A stretch of DNA of 64,000 nt, taken from contig NZ_CP054587.1 in NCBI RefSeq assembly GCF_002025255.2, positions 2,418,001-2,482,000 of the forward strand. The letters run 5' to 3'. The DNA comes from Halolamina sp. CBA1230 (GTDB lineage Archaea; Halobacteriota; Halobacteria; Halobacteriales; Haloferacaceae). The stretch's first letter is position 1, and every line of letters begins with the position of its first letter. The position numbers and the translations under genes are program-made. Below are positions 7,605 through 15,386 of this stretch, one piece after another. The notes beneath the pieces are model-generated. The model was not told the origin of the DNA. It saw only the letters and a program-made list of their open reading frames with translations, and did no database searches.

Positions 7605-7732
7605 GGGATTGAACCCTGCCAGTCGCGCGCAGCGAACGAGGCGGGACCGAAGGTCCCGCTGGCAGCCGGGCGCAGCCCGGCGACGAAGTGAGCGAGCACG
7701 TCTGGCTCCGGTTCAATTCCCGCGCCCGGACC
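7605..7732 (+). repeat. tRNA-His 3'-end mimic unit 1
   Basis: The unit begins with an inverted T-arm (GGGATTGAACC, 7605-7615) and ends with a 23-nt exact copy of the tRNA-His T-arm/acceptor end (7710-7732). Between them lie 7611-7640 and 7687-7714, identical to contiguous sequence in the unit behind tRNA-Pro. They are separated here by a 46-nt block (7641-7686) made of two perfect hairpins (GCGGGACC-GAA-GGTCCCGC and CCGGGC-GCA-GCCCGG) plus six bases. No ORF of substance. Confidence 0.75.
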
Positions 7733-7736
7733 TTCT

Positions 7737-7845
7737 GGCTGTGAACGAACGTGAACAGCCGAAGGTCCGTCGAAGGGAATCGAATCAGGGAGTGGAGCGA
7801 GCGAAGCGAGCGGAACGACCGTGGTTCAATTCCCGCACCCGGACC
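7737..7845 (+). repeat. tRNA-His 3'-end mimic unit 2
   Basis: A hairpin GGCTGT...ACAGCC (7737-7760; loop GAACGAACGTGA), flanked by near-complementary CGGACCTTC/GAAGGTCCG, is followed by a degenerate inverted T-arm (GGGAATCGAATC, 7775-7786). Next comes a GAGCGAGCGAAGCGAGC stretch, then a second 23-nt copy of the tRNA-His 3' end at 7823-7845 with a single G-to-A change. Confidence 0.7.
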
Positions 7846-7952
7846 TTTTCCTGCGAACGAAGTGAGCAGTGAAAAGTCTGCCAAGCGGGGATTGAAGCAG
7901 GGAACGAAGTGAGCGACGCGAACGGAGTGACCGTGGTTCAATTCCCGCGCCC
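7845..7952 (+). repeat. tRNA-His 3'-end mimic unit 3 (truncated)
   Basis: A hairpin CTTTTC-CTGC/GCAG-T-GAAAAG (7845-7876) with loop GAACGAAGTGA is followed by an inverted T-arm-like GGGGATTGAAGC (7887-7898) and two more GAACGNAGTGA blocks. A third T-arm copy (7935-7952) then matches 18 nt of tRNA-His before diverging in the acceptor strand. It is the most decayed unit of the array. Confidence 0.65.
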
Positions 7953-7969
7953 CCGTTCGTTGGCAGTGA

Positions 7970-8416
7970 GCGAGCCTGCATAGTCGACGGATTCTGGGTG
8001 GGTGACACCTCGGACAGCCACCGCGAACAGCAACAGCATCTCGAAGCATGACCACTTGTAACCGCGACGCGCCGGGCACGAGGCCCGGCGCTGGAAAGGG
8101 GTCCCCACCCCTCCCCCCGCGGCCGGCGACCGTTGCCGGCCGCGAGGCGTCCACCGCCACCGCACCGCGGTCGCTGTCGGCGCGAAGCACGAGTCCCTCT
8201 GTGGACGAGTCAGCGCGAGGGATGAGCGACCGGAGGGAGCGAATCGGCTGGGGAGGCCTGTGGGCTGTGCGGAGCCGTGCGGTCGCAAGTGGCCAACGAT
8301 CAAGGTGCTGTTGCTGTCGCGGCTGCTGTTCCAGATTTCCTGACCGACCCACCGTCAACAGTCCACGAACGGCCACCACAAAAAGCCCGCAAAACCCGAA
8401 AACACCGATACGCCGA
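7970..8416. repeat. GC-rich palindromic non-coding region
   Basis: No credible gene. It contains perfect hairpins CGCCGGGC-ACGAG-GCCCGGCG (8070-8090) and CGCGGCCGGC/GCCGGCCGCG (8118-8144) and the distant pair CGGTCGCT/AGCGACCG around 8168-8234. After these comes the sequence GAGCGAATCGGCTGGGGAGG, which I recall as common in haloarchaeal intergenic repeats. Translated frames are Arg/Pro/Ser-rich noise. It could encode a structured RNA, but no known RNA family (RNase P, 7S) was recognised. Positions 8311-8416 show nothing of note. Confidence 0.45.
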
Positions 8417-9601
8417 CTACCGCCCGAACGGCGACACGCTCGGCCCCATCGACTCGCTCGGCGCGCTCCCGCTCTGCTGGATGATGTCGAACGCGGTCAT
8501 CAGGTCGGTCCGGGAGATGATCCCACAGAGCTCGCCGTCGGCGTCGACGACCGGCAGGCGCCCGATGCCCTCCTGCTGCATCGTCTGGAGCGCGTTCATC
8601 GCGTCGGTCTCGGGCGTCGCCGTGTAGATGTCGGTCGCCATCACGTCGTCCACCCGCATCGCGTCGCGTTCGACCTCGTCGACGGACTGGGCGTCGCCGA
8701 GCGTCACCATCCCCACGAGGTCGCCGTTCTCGACGACCGGGTAGCCGGTGTGGCGCTCGTGGAACATCCGGCTCATCAGGTCCGCGACGCTGTCGTCCGG
8801 CGAGACGGTGTGGAGGTCCGCCTCACCCGTCATCACGTCGCCGACGGTGACGCCCTGGAACGCCGCCTTGAGCACGGTCTGCTGGGCCTCGCCCGCCGCG
8901 CCGATGTAGATGAAGAAGGCGAGCGCGAGCAGGAGCAGGTTCGGGCCGCTGAACAGCGCGAGCAGCCCCAGCAGCACCGCAAACCCCTTCCCCACCTCCG
9001 CGGCGATCTGTGTCGCACGGGCGTGGGTCCGCGTCCGGGCGAGCAGCGCCCGCAGCACGCGCCCGCCGTCCATCGGGAACCCGGGGAGCATGTTGAACGC
9101 CGCGAGCACGACGTTCGCGAGCATCAGGTAGCCGAGCAGGAACGTCGCGATCGGCTGCCCGCCGCCGGCGACGAGCGTGAACCCGGCGTACCCCAGCACG
9201 CCGAGGGTGACACTGACGATCGGCCCCGCGACGGCGACCTGGAACTCGATCTTCCAGTCCTCGGGCATCTCGGTGAACTGAGCGACGCCGCCCAGCAGCC
9301 AGAGCGTGATCGAGTCGATCTCGTAGCCGTGGTACATCGCGACCACCGAGTGGCCCAGTTCGTGGAGCAACACGCAGGCGAACAAGCCGACCGCCGCCGC
9401 GGCGCCCAGCACGAACGGGGTGTACCCCTGGGTCAGCACGGCGGGGTCGATCCCGGCGCCGAACGTGGGGTTGAACACCTGCTCGACCAGCGTCGTCACG
9501 TCGGTGCCGATCAGGTAGGCGAACACCGGCAGGATCAGCAGGAACGTGGCGTCGAGCTTGATCGGGATGCCGAAGATACTCCCCAGGCGGATTCCTCGCA
9601 T
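8417..9601 (-). CDS. Site-2 protease (M50) with two CBS domains
   Basis: 394 residues. An integral-membrane metalloprotease: HELGH at 80-84 supplies the zinc histidines and glutamate, and NMLPGFPMDGG at 170-180 supplies the third (Asp) ligand. About six hydrophobic segments span residues 15-230. Two CBS domains (about 245-300 and 310-365) follow and probably sense adenine nucleotides. Such rhomboid/S2P-type enzymes cut within membranes; the archaeal substrates are unknown. Single gene. Confidence 0.92.
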   Translation of the reverse strand: MRGIRLGSIFGIPIKLDATFLLILPVFAYLIGTDVTTLVEQVFNPTFGAGIDPAVLTQGYTPFVLGAAAAVGLFACVLLHELGHSVVAMYHGYEIDSITLWLLGGVAQFTEMPEDWKIEFQVAVAGPIVSVTLGVLGYAGFTLVAGGGQPIATFLLGYLMLANVVLAAFNMLPGFPMDGGRVLRALLARTRTHARATQIAAEVGKGFAVLLGLLALFSGPNLLLLALAFFIYIGAAGEAQQTVLKAAFQGVTVGDVMTGEADLHTVSPDDSVADLMSRMFHERHTGYPVVENGDLVGMVTLGDAQSVDEVERDAMRVDDVMATDIYTATPETDAMNALQTMQQEGIGRLPVVDADGELCGIISRTDLMTAFDIIQQSGSAPSESMGPSVSPFGR

Positions 9602-9682
9602 ACGCCCCGGTTCGGGGTACGGAGGGAAAAAGGCGGGCGTCGCGGGCCGTACGGTTTAGGTCGTCGCACGCAAAGCCCGTGT

Positions 9683-10060
9683 ATGAGCGACAGCGATCCC
9701 GTGGTGAAACGCAGCGGCGAGATCGAGTACGAACCGGTCGGTGCCGCCGAGGGGATGCGCAAGGGCGTCCTGCTCGACGAGCACGACGGCGCCCCCAACT
9801 TCGCGATCCGTCGGTTCGAACTCGACCCCGGCGCCGAGGTCCCCGAACACACGAACGCGGTCGAACACGAACAGTACGTGCTCGCGGGGGAGTACACGGT
9901 CGGGATAGCGGGCGAGGAGTACACCGTCTCGGCGGGCGACTCGCTGCTGATCCCCGCCGGCGTGGTCCACTGGTACCGGAACGAGGGCGATCAGCCAGGA
10001 GCGTTCCTCTGTGCGGTTCCTAACGGCGACGACACGATCGAACTGGTCGAGGAGGAGTAG
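9683..10060 (+). CDS. Cupin-domain protein
   Basis: 125 residues, one cupin barrel. Motif 1 is PEHTNAVEHEQYVLAGEYTVGI (His, His, Glu metal ligands) and motif 2 is AGDSLLIPAGVVHWYRN. Small single-domain cupins bind a divalent metal and act as isomerases, dioxygenases or sensors; the substrate cannot be deduced. It stands alone after a short AT-containing upstream region, ATG at 9683. Confidence 0.88.
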   Translation: MSDSDPVVKRSGEIEYEPVGAAEGMRKGVLLDEHDGAPNFAIRRFELDPGAEVPEHTNAVEHEQYVLAGEYTVGIAGEEYTVSAGDSLLIPAGVVHWYRNEGDQPGAFLCAVPNGDDTIELVEEE

Positions 10061-10128
10061 TTTCAGTTACTTTTCCGGCTGACAGCGTGCCGGTCAGTCT
10101 CCTGCCCTGCCCGGCCGACCGTCGCCGG

Positions 10129-10332
10129 TCAGTCTCCTGCCACGGCGGCGTCGACGCCCCGGCTACCGACCGGCCGGCGCGTGATCGTCGTCGTACAGTC
10201 CGGACAGGAGAGCGCGAGCCGGTCGCCCAGCTCCGTCGCCGTCTCGGACTCGTCCCAATCGCCGTCCGGCGGGCTCTCGTGGCCGCAGACCGAACAGAAC
10301 AGGATCGCCTTCGTTCGCGTGGAGGAGTTCAT
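10129..10332 (-). CDS. Small haloarchaeal zinc-ribbon protein
   Basis: 67 residues from the ATG at 10332. Two CxxC pairs, FCSVCGHES and LSCPDCTTTI, form a zinc ribbon with an acidic linker between them. It ends with a short flexible tail. Proteins of this type are widespread in haloarchaea and uncharacterised; they may bind nucleic acid or partner proteins. The longer in-frame extension upstream to 10431 has no family support. Confidence 0.75.
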   Translation of the reverse strand: MNSSTRTKAILFCSVCGHESPPDGDWDESETATELGDRLALSCPDCTTTITRRPVGSRGVDAAVAGD

Positions 10333-10463
10333 TACCGGGGGTAGCCGCCCGAGGGTCCTAAAGCCTCTGTGAGGCTGTGTTGCACCCGCATGCGTTGGAT
10401 TCCCGTGGGACGCGCTCGCGCCGCACCGCATGGCTGAAGTACCCCTTTCGCCTACGGGTAGCC

Positions 10464-12518
10464 GTGTCTCAGCAGGTCGCCCGCGTCGACACCCTGTTCC
10501 TCCACGAGTCCGGCGACGACTACCGCGTCGTCGTCCTCCGTGACGGCTCCCGGGTGTTCCGCGGCACGCTCGAACTCAAGGAGACCGACGCCGGCCCCCG
10601 CCCCCGTCGGTTCCTGCAGTCCGACGACGACGGCGGCGAGCCGATGCGCCCCGAGGAGTTCGTCGAACTCGCCCGCCGCGCCGAGCGCATCCGCATCTCC
10701 GAGCAGACCTCCCCCGAGGGCCGCGAACGCCTGCAGGCGATGCTCGACGGCTACCAGCTGGAGGCGCTCGTGGTTCGGACCTGCCGCTACTGCGCCAACG
10801 CCGGCCGCTACTCCCCGATCACCGAGGAGAACGCTATTTCCGCGGATCAGGACTACATCTGCCAGGACTGCGCCGTCGAGGAGCTCGAACGCGAACTCGC
10901 CTACAAGGGGCAGTTCACCGGCGCCGCCCAGGAGCGACTGGAGGAGCTCCTGCTCGACGTGGGCGATCTCGACCGCATCACCGACCTCCTGCAGGGCGAC
11001 CTCGACCCCGACCTCACGAAGTTCGACACCATCTCCGCGACCACCGACGAGGTCGACCCGTTCCAGACCAGCGACCTCGACCTCCACCCGAAACTGCAGT
11101 CGATGGTCGAGGACCGCTTCGACACGCTGCTGCCGGTCCAGAGCCTCGCCGTCGAGAACGGGCTGTTCGAGGAGGAGGACCAGCTCGTCGTCTCCGCAAC
11201 GGCGACGGGGAAGACTCTCGTCGGCGAGCTCGCGGGGATCGACCGCGCGCTGAAGGGCGACGGGAAACTCCTCTTTCTCGTCCCGCTGGTCGCGCTCGCG
11301 AACCAGAAACACGAGGACTTCGAGGAGCGCTACGGCGACGTCCTCGACGTGACGCTGCGCGTCGGCGGCTCCCGGGTGACGGATTCGGGGGCGCAGTTCG
11401 ACCCGAACGCCGACGTGATCGTCGGCACCTACGAGGGGATCGACCACGGGCTCCGCACGGGGAAGGACATGGGCGACATCGGCACCGTCGTCATCGACGA
11501 GGTCCACAGCCTGAAGGAGGGCGAACGCGGCCACCGCCTCGACGGGATGATCTCCCGGCTCAAACACTACTGCGAGCAGCGCGCGACGGACCGCTCGGGC
11601 TACGACGGCGCACAGTACGTGTATCTCTCCGCGACCGTCGGCAACCCCGAGTGGCTGGCCGAACAGCTGCGCGCGACGCTGATCGAGTTCGAGGAGCGGC
11701 CCGTCCCCATCGAGCGCCACGTCACGTTCGCCGACGGCCGGGAGAAGCTCCGGATCGAGGACCGCCTCGTGAGACGGGAGTTCGACAGCAAATCCTCGAA
11801 GGGGTACCGCGGGCAGACGATCATCTTCACCAACTCCCGCCGGCGCTGTCACGAGATCTCCCGGAAGCTGGAGTACGACTCCGCCCCCTACCACGCCGGC
11901 CTCGACTACGGCCGGCGCAAGCAGGTCGAGCGCCAGTTCGGCGATCAGGATCTCGCCGCGGTGGTCACCACCGCCGCGCTCGCCGCTGGGGTGGACTTCC
12001 CCGCCTCGCAGGTGGTGTTCGACTCGCTCGCGATGGGGATCGAGTGGCTCTCCGTCCAGGAGTTCTCCCAGATGCTCGGCCGTGCGGGCCGCCCTGACTA
12101 CCACGACCAGGGGAAAGTGTACCTGCTCGTGGAGCCGGACTGTTCCTACCACGGCTCGATGGAGGCCACAGAGGACGAGATCGCGTTCAAACTGCTGAAA
12201 GGCGAGATGGAGGACGTCTCGACGGTGTACGACGAGGCCGCCGCCGCCGAGGAGACGCTGGCGAACGTCGCCGTCGCCGGGAAGCTGGCGAAGCGGCTCA
12301 ACGACCGCATGATCGGCGACGTGCCCACCAAACACGCGATCGGCAAGCTGCTGGAGTGGGAGTTCATCGACGGGTTCGAGGCGACGCCGCTGGGCCGGGC
12401 GGTCACGAGCCACTTCCTCTCGCCCGACGACGCGTTCCTCATCCTCGAAGGGATCCGCGAGGGGAACAGCCCCTACGAGCAGGTGGCGGCGCTCGAACTG
12501 GCGGATCAGGAGCTGTAG
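10464..12518 (+). CDS. DEAD/DEAH-box superfamily 2 helicase with N-terminal zinc domain
   Basis: 684 residues from the GTG at 10464, where conserved-looking sequence (SQQVARVDTLFLHE) begins. A zinc site is formed by C107xxC110 and C133xxC136. The SF2 motor follows: Walker A SATATGKT (244-251), DEVH (345-348), SATVGN, then the second RecA domain with QMLGRAGRPDY, as in Hel308/Ski2-like helicases. The N-terminal zinc domain is typical of a haloarchaeal helicase group. Role in nucleic-acid unwinding during repair or RNA turnover is inferred. Confidence 0.88.
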   Translation: MSQQVARVDTLFLHESGDDYRVVVLRDGSRVFRGTLELKETDAGPRPRRFLQSDDDGGEPMRPEEFVELARRAERIRISEQTSPEGRERLQAMLDGYQLEALVVRTCRYCANAGRYSPITEENAISADQDYICQDCAVEELERELAYKGQFTGAAQERLEELLLDVGDLDRITDLLQGDLDPDLTKFDTISATTDEVDPFQTSDLDLHPKLQSMVEDRFDTLLPVQSLAVENGLFEEEDQLVVSATATGKTLVGELAGIDRALKGDGKLLFLVPLVALANQKHEDFEERYGDVLDVTLRVGGSRVTDSGAQFDPNADVIVGTYEGIDHGLRTGKDMGDIGTVVIDEVHSLKEGERGHRLDGMISRLKHYCEQRATDRSGYDGAQYVYLSATVGNPEWLAEQLRATLIEFEERPVPIERHVTFADGREKLRIEDRLVRREFDSKSSKGYRGQTIIFTNSRRRCHEISRKLEYDSAPYHAGLDYGRRKQVERQFGDQDLAAVVTTAALAAGVDFPASQVVFDSLAMGIEWLSVQEFSQMLGRAGRPDYHDQGKVYLLVEPDCSYHGSMEATEDEIAFKLLKGEMEDVSTVYDEAAAAEETLANVAVAGKLAKRLNDRMIGDVPTKHAIGKLLEWEFIDGFEATPLGRAVTSHFLSPDDAFLILEGIREGNSPYEQVAALELADQEL

Positions 12519-12558
12519 GCCCAGACACCCTTTTCGTCTCCCCCCGCGTTCGGTGTGT

Positions 12559-12786
12559 ATGGCTGACGCCATCGACAGCGACGCCGCCGACGCTGACGAG
12601 CCGACCGCGGCGTTCATCGGGCTCGGACTGGCGCTCGGTGCCGGCCTCGGGGTCACGCTCGGCGCCGTGATCGGCTCGATCACCGGCGACCTCGGTTTCT
12701 GGATCGCGCTCGGGCCGTCGATCGGCGCCGGGATCGGTCTGCTCGCCGGGCTCCTGCTCGCGTCGACGGGCTGGCGGGGCGACTGA
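12559..12786 (+). CDS. Glycine-zipper mini membrane protein
   Basis: 75 residues from the ATG at 12559. An acidic start is followed by two hydrophobic helices rich in small residues (FIGLGLALGAGLGVTLGAVIG, then IALGPSIGAGIGLLAGLLLA) with GxxxG spacing, so a helical hairpin that could oligomerise in the membrane. The next gene encodes a similar protein. Function unknown. Confidence 0.7.
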   Translation: MADAIDSDAADADEPTAAFIGLGLALGAGLGVTLGAVIGSITGDLGFWIALGPSIGAGIGLLAGLLLASTGWRGD

Positions 12787-12820
12787 ACGCTTTTTCCCTG
12801 CCGCGGGTCACCACCCGGGT

Positions 12821-13039
12821 ATGAGTACGGACGAACAGACTGACGGCAGCGTCGACGCCGACGAGGAGGACGACGGCGTGATGGACGAGGGGGAAGCGAT
12901 GGGGTTGGGGATGGGTGTCGGCATCGCCCTCGGCGCGGCGCTGGGGACGGCGATGGACAACTTAGCGATGGGCATGGGGATCGGGATCGCGCTCGGTGCC
13001 GCGTTCGGCGCCGCGTTCGCGGCGCGGGACGACGACTGA
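12821..13039 (+). CDS. Acidic glycine-zipper mini protein
   Basis: 72 residues. A 25-residue acidic head precedes two Gly/Ala/Met-rich hydrophobic helices (GLGMGVGIALGAALG and GMGIGIALGAAFGAAF), which look like internal duplication and resemble the protein encoded 35 bases upstream. Probably a membrane-associated oligomer. TTTTT-containing sequence lies about 30 bases upstream, a likely promoter. Function unknown. Confidence 0.7.
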   Translation: MSTDEQTDGSVDADEEDDGVMDEGEAMGLGMGVGIALGAALGTAMDNLAMGMGIGIALGAAFGAAFAARDDD

Positions 13040-13078
13040 ACCCGCAGCCTTTTGCCGTCGCCCGGACACCGAGAGCCC

Positions 13079-14956
13079 GTGGTAGCGATCACGCCAGGGG
13101 TCGTCGTCGTCGCCCTGATCGTGCTGGCGGCGCTGGTGCTGTTCGCGACGGAGCCGGTACCCGTCGACATCACCGCGCTCGGGGTGATGGTGACGCTGAT
13201 GCTCGTCGAGCCCGTCAGCGGGATGCTCGCCGACGCCGGCGTCCTCGCCGCCCCGGTGACGATGATTACGCCCCAGCAGGGGCTCTCCGGCTTCGCCAGT
13301 TCGGCGACGATCACCGTGCTCGCGATGTTCATCCTCAGCGAGGGGGTCCGCCGGACGGGGATCGTCCAGACGCTCGGCGAGTTTCTCGCCCGGGTTACCG
13401 GCGACAGCGAGACCAAACAGCTCGGCGCGGTCGTCGGCATCGTCTCGCCGATCTCGGGCTTCATCAACAACACCGCCGCGGTCGCGATCCTGCTCCCGAT
13501 GGTGACCGACGTGGCCAACCGCGGGAACACGTCGCCCTCGAAGCTGCTGCTCCCCCTGTCGTACGCCTCGATGTTCGGCGGGATGCTCACGCTGATCGGC
13601 ACGTCGACGAACGTGCTCGCGAGCGACGTGGCCGCGCGGCTGGCTACCGCGCCGGAGTACGCGAACACCGACCTCCACGAGCTCGGGATGTTCGAGTTCA
13701 CGGGGCTGGGCGTCGTGGTGATGCTGGTCGGCATGGCCTACCTGCTGACCGTCGGCCGGTGGCTCACCCCCGCCCGTATCGAGCCCAGTGACGACCTGAC
13801 GAAGGAGTTCGGCGTCGGCGACTACCTCACCGAGGTGACCGTCCGTGACGACTCGCCGCTGGTCGGTCGGAAGGTCCGGAACGCGCTGGCCGAGGGCGAT
13901 CTCGACGTCGACCTGCTCCAGCTCATCCGGGGCGAGGAGGTGTTCCTCGAACCGCTCGGCCCCAAACAGATCCAGGCCGGCGACACGTTCACGCTCCGGA
14001 CCGACCGCGACACGCTGCTCTCCCTGCTCGACCTCGAAGGGCTGGATCTGGTTGACGCCCCCGTCGACGAGGCCGAACTCGAACAGGCCGAGGCGGGCCA
14101 GAACCTCGTCGAGGTGGTCGTCGCGCCCGGCTCGCCGCTCGTGGGGGAGTCGCTGACCTCCATCTCGTTCCGGCAGCGCTACAACGCGACCGTGCTCGCG
14201 CTCCGCCGGGGTCGCGAGCTGGTCCGCCGGCGCATGGACAAGGTGCCGCTGAAAGTCGGCGACACGCTGCTTATCCAGGCGACGACCGAGACCGTCGAGC
14301 GCCTCGATTCCGGCCGGGAGTTCATCCTGATCGGCGAGGTCGACCACCACGACTACCGGGAGGAGAAGACCGGCCTCGCGATCGGCATCGTCGCCGCCGT
14401 CGTCGCGCTCGCGGGGCTGGGCGTGCTCCCCATCGTCGTCTCGGCGCTGGCGGGGTCGCTCGCGATGGTCGTCACCGGCTGTCTCGACCCCGGCGAGATC
14501 TACGAGGCGGTGCAGTGGGACGTGATCCTCCTGCTCGCGGGCGTGATCCCGCTGGGGATCGCGCTCGAACGCACCGGCGCCGCCTCGCTGCTCGCTGAGG
14601 CGGTCGTCGCCTCCTCGGCGATGCTTCCGGTGATCGGCGTGCTCGCGGTGTTCTACCTGCTCACCGCGCTGTTGACCAACGTGATCAGCAACAACGCCAG
14701 CGTCGTGCTGATGATCCCCGTCGCCGTCGAGACCGCCCAGGCCGTCGACGCCAGCGCGACCGCGTTCCTGTTCGCGGTGATGTTCGCGGCCAGCACCGCG
14801 TTCATGACGCCGGTAGGCTACCAGACGAACCTGTTCGTCTACGGCCCCGGCGGCTATCGGTTCACCGACTACGTCCGGGTGGGTGGCCCGCTCCAGCTGT
14901 TGCTGATGGGCGTGACGACGGTCGGGATCGCGGTGATGTTCGACATCCCGATCTAA
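13079..14956 (+). CDS. SLC13-family permease with two RCK_C/TrkA-C domains
   Basis: About 625 residues from a GTG at 13079 (an in-frame start at 13052 adds nine residues). The order is N-terminal membrane half (SGFINNTAAVAILLP, the NNTA signature of the DASS/ArsB superfamily, and TLIGTSTNV), two cytosolic TrkA-C domains (about 235-430), then a second membrane half with NVISNNASVVLMIPVA and TPVGYQTNLFVY. Related proteins carry sulfate, dicarboxylates or other anions with sodium; the TrkA-C domains suggest ligand control. Substrate unknown. Confidence 0.88.
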   Translation: MVAITPGVVVVALIVLAALVLFATEPVPVDITALGVMVTLMLVEPVSGMLADAGVLAAPVTMITPQQGLSGFASSATITVLAMFILSEGVRRTGIVQTLGEFLARVTGDSETKQLGAVVGIVSPISGFINNTAAVAILLPMVTDVANRGNTSPSKLLLPLSYASMFGGMLTLIGTSTNVLASDVAARLATAPEYANTDLHELGMFEFTGLGVVVMLVGMAYLLTVGRWLTPARIEPSDDLTKEFGVGDYLTEVTVRDDSPLVGRKVRNALAEGDLDVDLLQLIRGEEVFLEPLGPKQIQAGDTFTLRTDRDTLLSLLDLEGLDLVDAPVDEAELEQAEAGQNLVEVVVAPGSPLVGESLTSISFRQRYNATVLALRRGRELVRRRMDKVPLKVGDTLLIQATTETVERLDSGREFILIGEVDHHDYREEKTGLAIGIVAAVVALAGLGVLPIVVSALAGSLAMVVTGCLDPGEIYEAVQWDVILLLAGVIPLGIALERTGAASLLAEAVVASSAMLPVIGVLAVFYLLTALLTNVISNNASVVLMIPVAVETAQAVDASATAFLFAVMFAASTAFMTPVGYQTNLFVYGPGGYRFTDYVRVGGPLQLLLMGVTTVGIAVMFDIPI

Positions 14957-14995
14957 CGAAACGCTTTACCGCGAGAGTCGCGGACGTGCGGGTAC

Positions 14996-15068
14996 GGGAC
15001 CGTGGGTTAGCCTGGTATACTTCGGGCCTTGGGTGCCCGTGACCTCGGTTCGAATCCGAGCGGTCCCA
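14996..15068 (+). tRNA. tRNA-Pro(UGG)
   Basis: Complete cloverleaf of 73 nt: acceptor GGGACCG/CGGTCCC, anticodon stem CGGGC/GCCCG with loop CTTGGGT (anticodon TGG at 15030-15032), T arm CTCGG-TTCGAAT-CCGAG, and discriminator A. CCA is not encoded. It is followed by a hairpin and one 3'-end mimic. Confidence 0.95.
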
Positions 15069-15121
15069 TTCTGGCGACGCAACGACGAGGAGCGATAGCG
15101 ACGAGTCCGCGTCGCCAGAAT
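15068..15121 (+). repeat. Perfect 13-bp hairpin abutting tRNA-Pro
   Basis: ATTCTGGCGACGC (15068-15080) and its exact reverse complement (15109-15121) enclose a 28-nt loop. The first arm starts on the discriminator base of the tRNA, so the stem would form right at the RNase Z cleavage point of the precursor. Confidence 0.75.
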
Positions 15122-15128
15122 GGACTAT

Positions 15129-15209
15129 GGATTCGAACCCTGCCAGTCGCGCGCAGCGAACGAGAGTGAGCGAGCACGTCTGGCTCCGGTTCGAATCCGG
15201 GCGGTCCCA
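15129..15209 (+). repeat. tRNA-Pro 3'-end mimic unit
   Basis: A perfect 11-bp inverted repeat, GGATTCGAACC (15129-15139) and GGTTCGAATCC (15188-15198), flanks an inner sequence. The unit ends with a copy of the tRNA-Pro acceptor end up to 15209 (one mismatch in the T stem). Inner positions 15135-15192 are a 58-nt block that also occurs, split by a 46-nt insert, behind tRNA-His. From 15210 to 15386 nothing else can be supported. Confidence 0.75.
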
Positions 15210-15386
15210 TCCTTTTGTGACGAGCACCGAGAAGAGCGAGACGTGTCTCCGCCGGGGTGGGGGATTCGTCCCTCTCGGCAGTCCAATATTCTGCAGCGTA
15301 TCGACGCCGAACGACGCCGTCGCTCAGTGGTACGTAGCTTCGGGAAAAGCGCTGTATTCAGTCGCGGTCAGGCGACGGAAGACAGA

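Noticed and set aside
7605-7952. Possible CRISPR array (repeats of about 23 nt with spacers)
   Set aside because: Only three copies at irregular spacing, one truncated, and the repeat is the 3' end of the adjacent tRNA; no cas genes.
7510-8379. Several Arg/Ser/Pro-rich reading frames over the tRNA-His array
   Set aside because: They translate tRNA and hairpin repeats in all frames; no start context and no protein-like composition.
8048-10060. 670-codon plus-strand frame ending in the cupin
   Set aside because: Only the last 125 codons are the real cupin; the rest is antisense to the site-2 protease and to the palindromic region.
10452-12683. 743-codon reading frame on the minus strand
   Set aside because: Antisense shadow of the helicase gene created by high-GC codon bias; composition (Val/Leu/Arg/Glu/His-rich) and lack of motifs show it is not coding.
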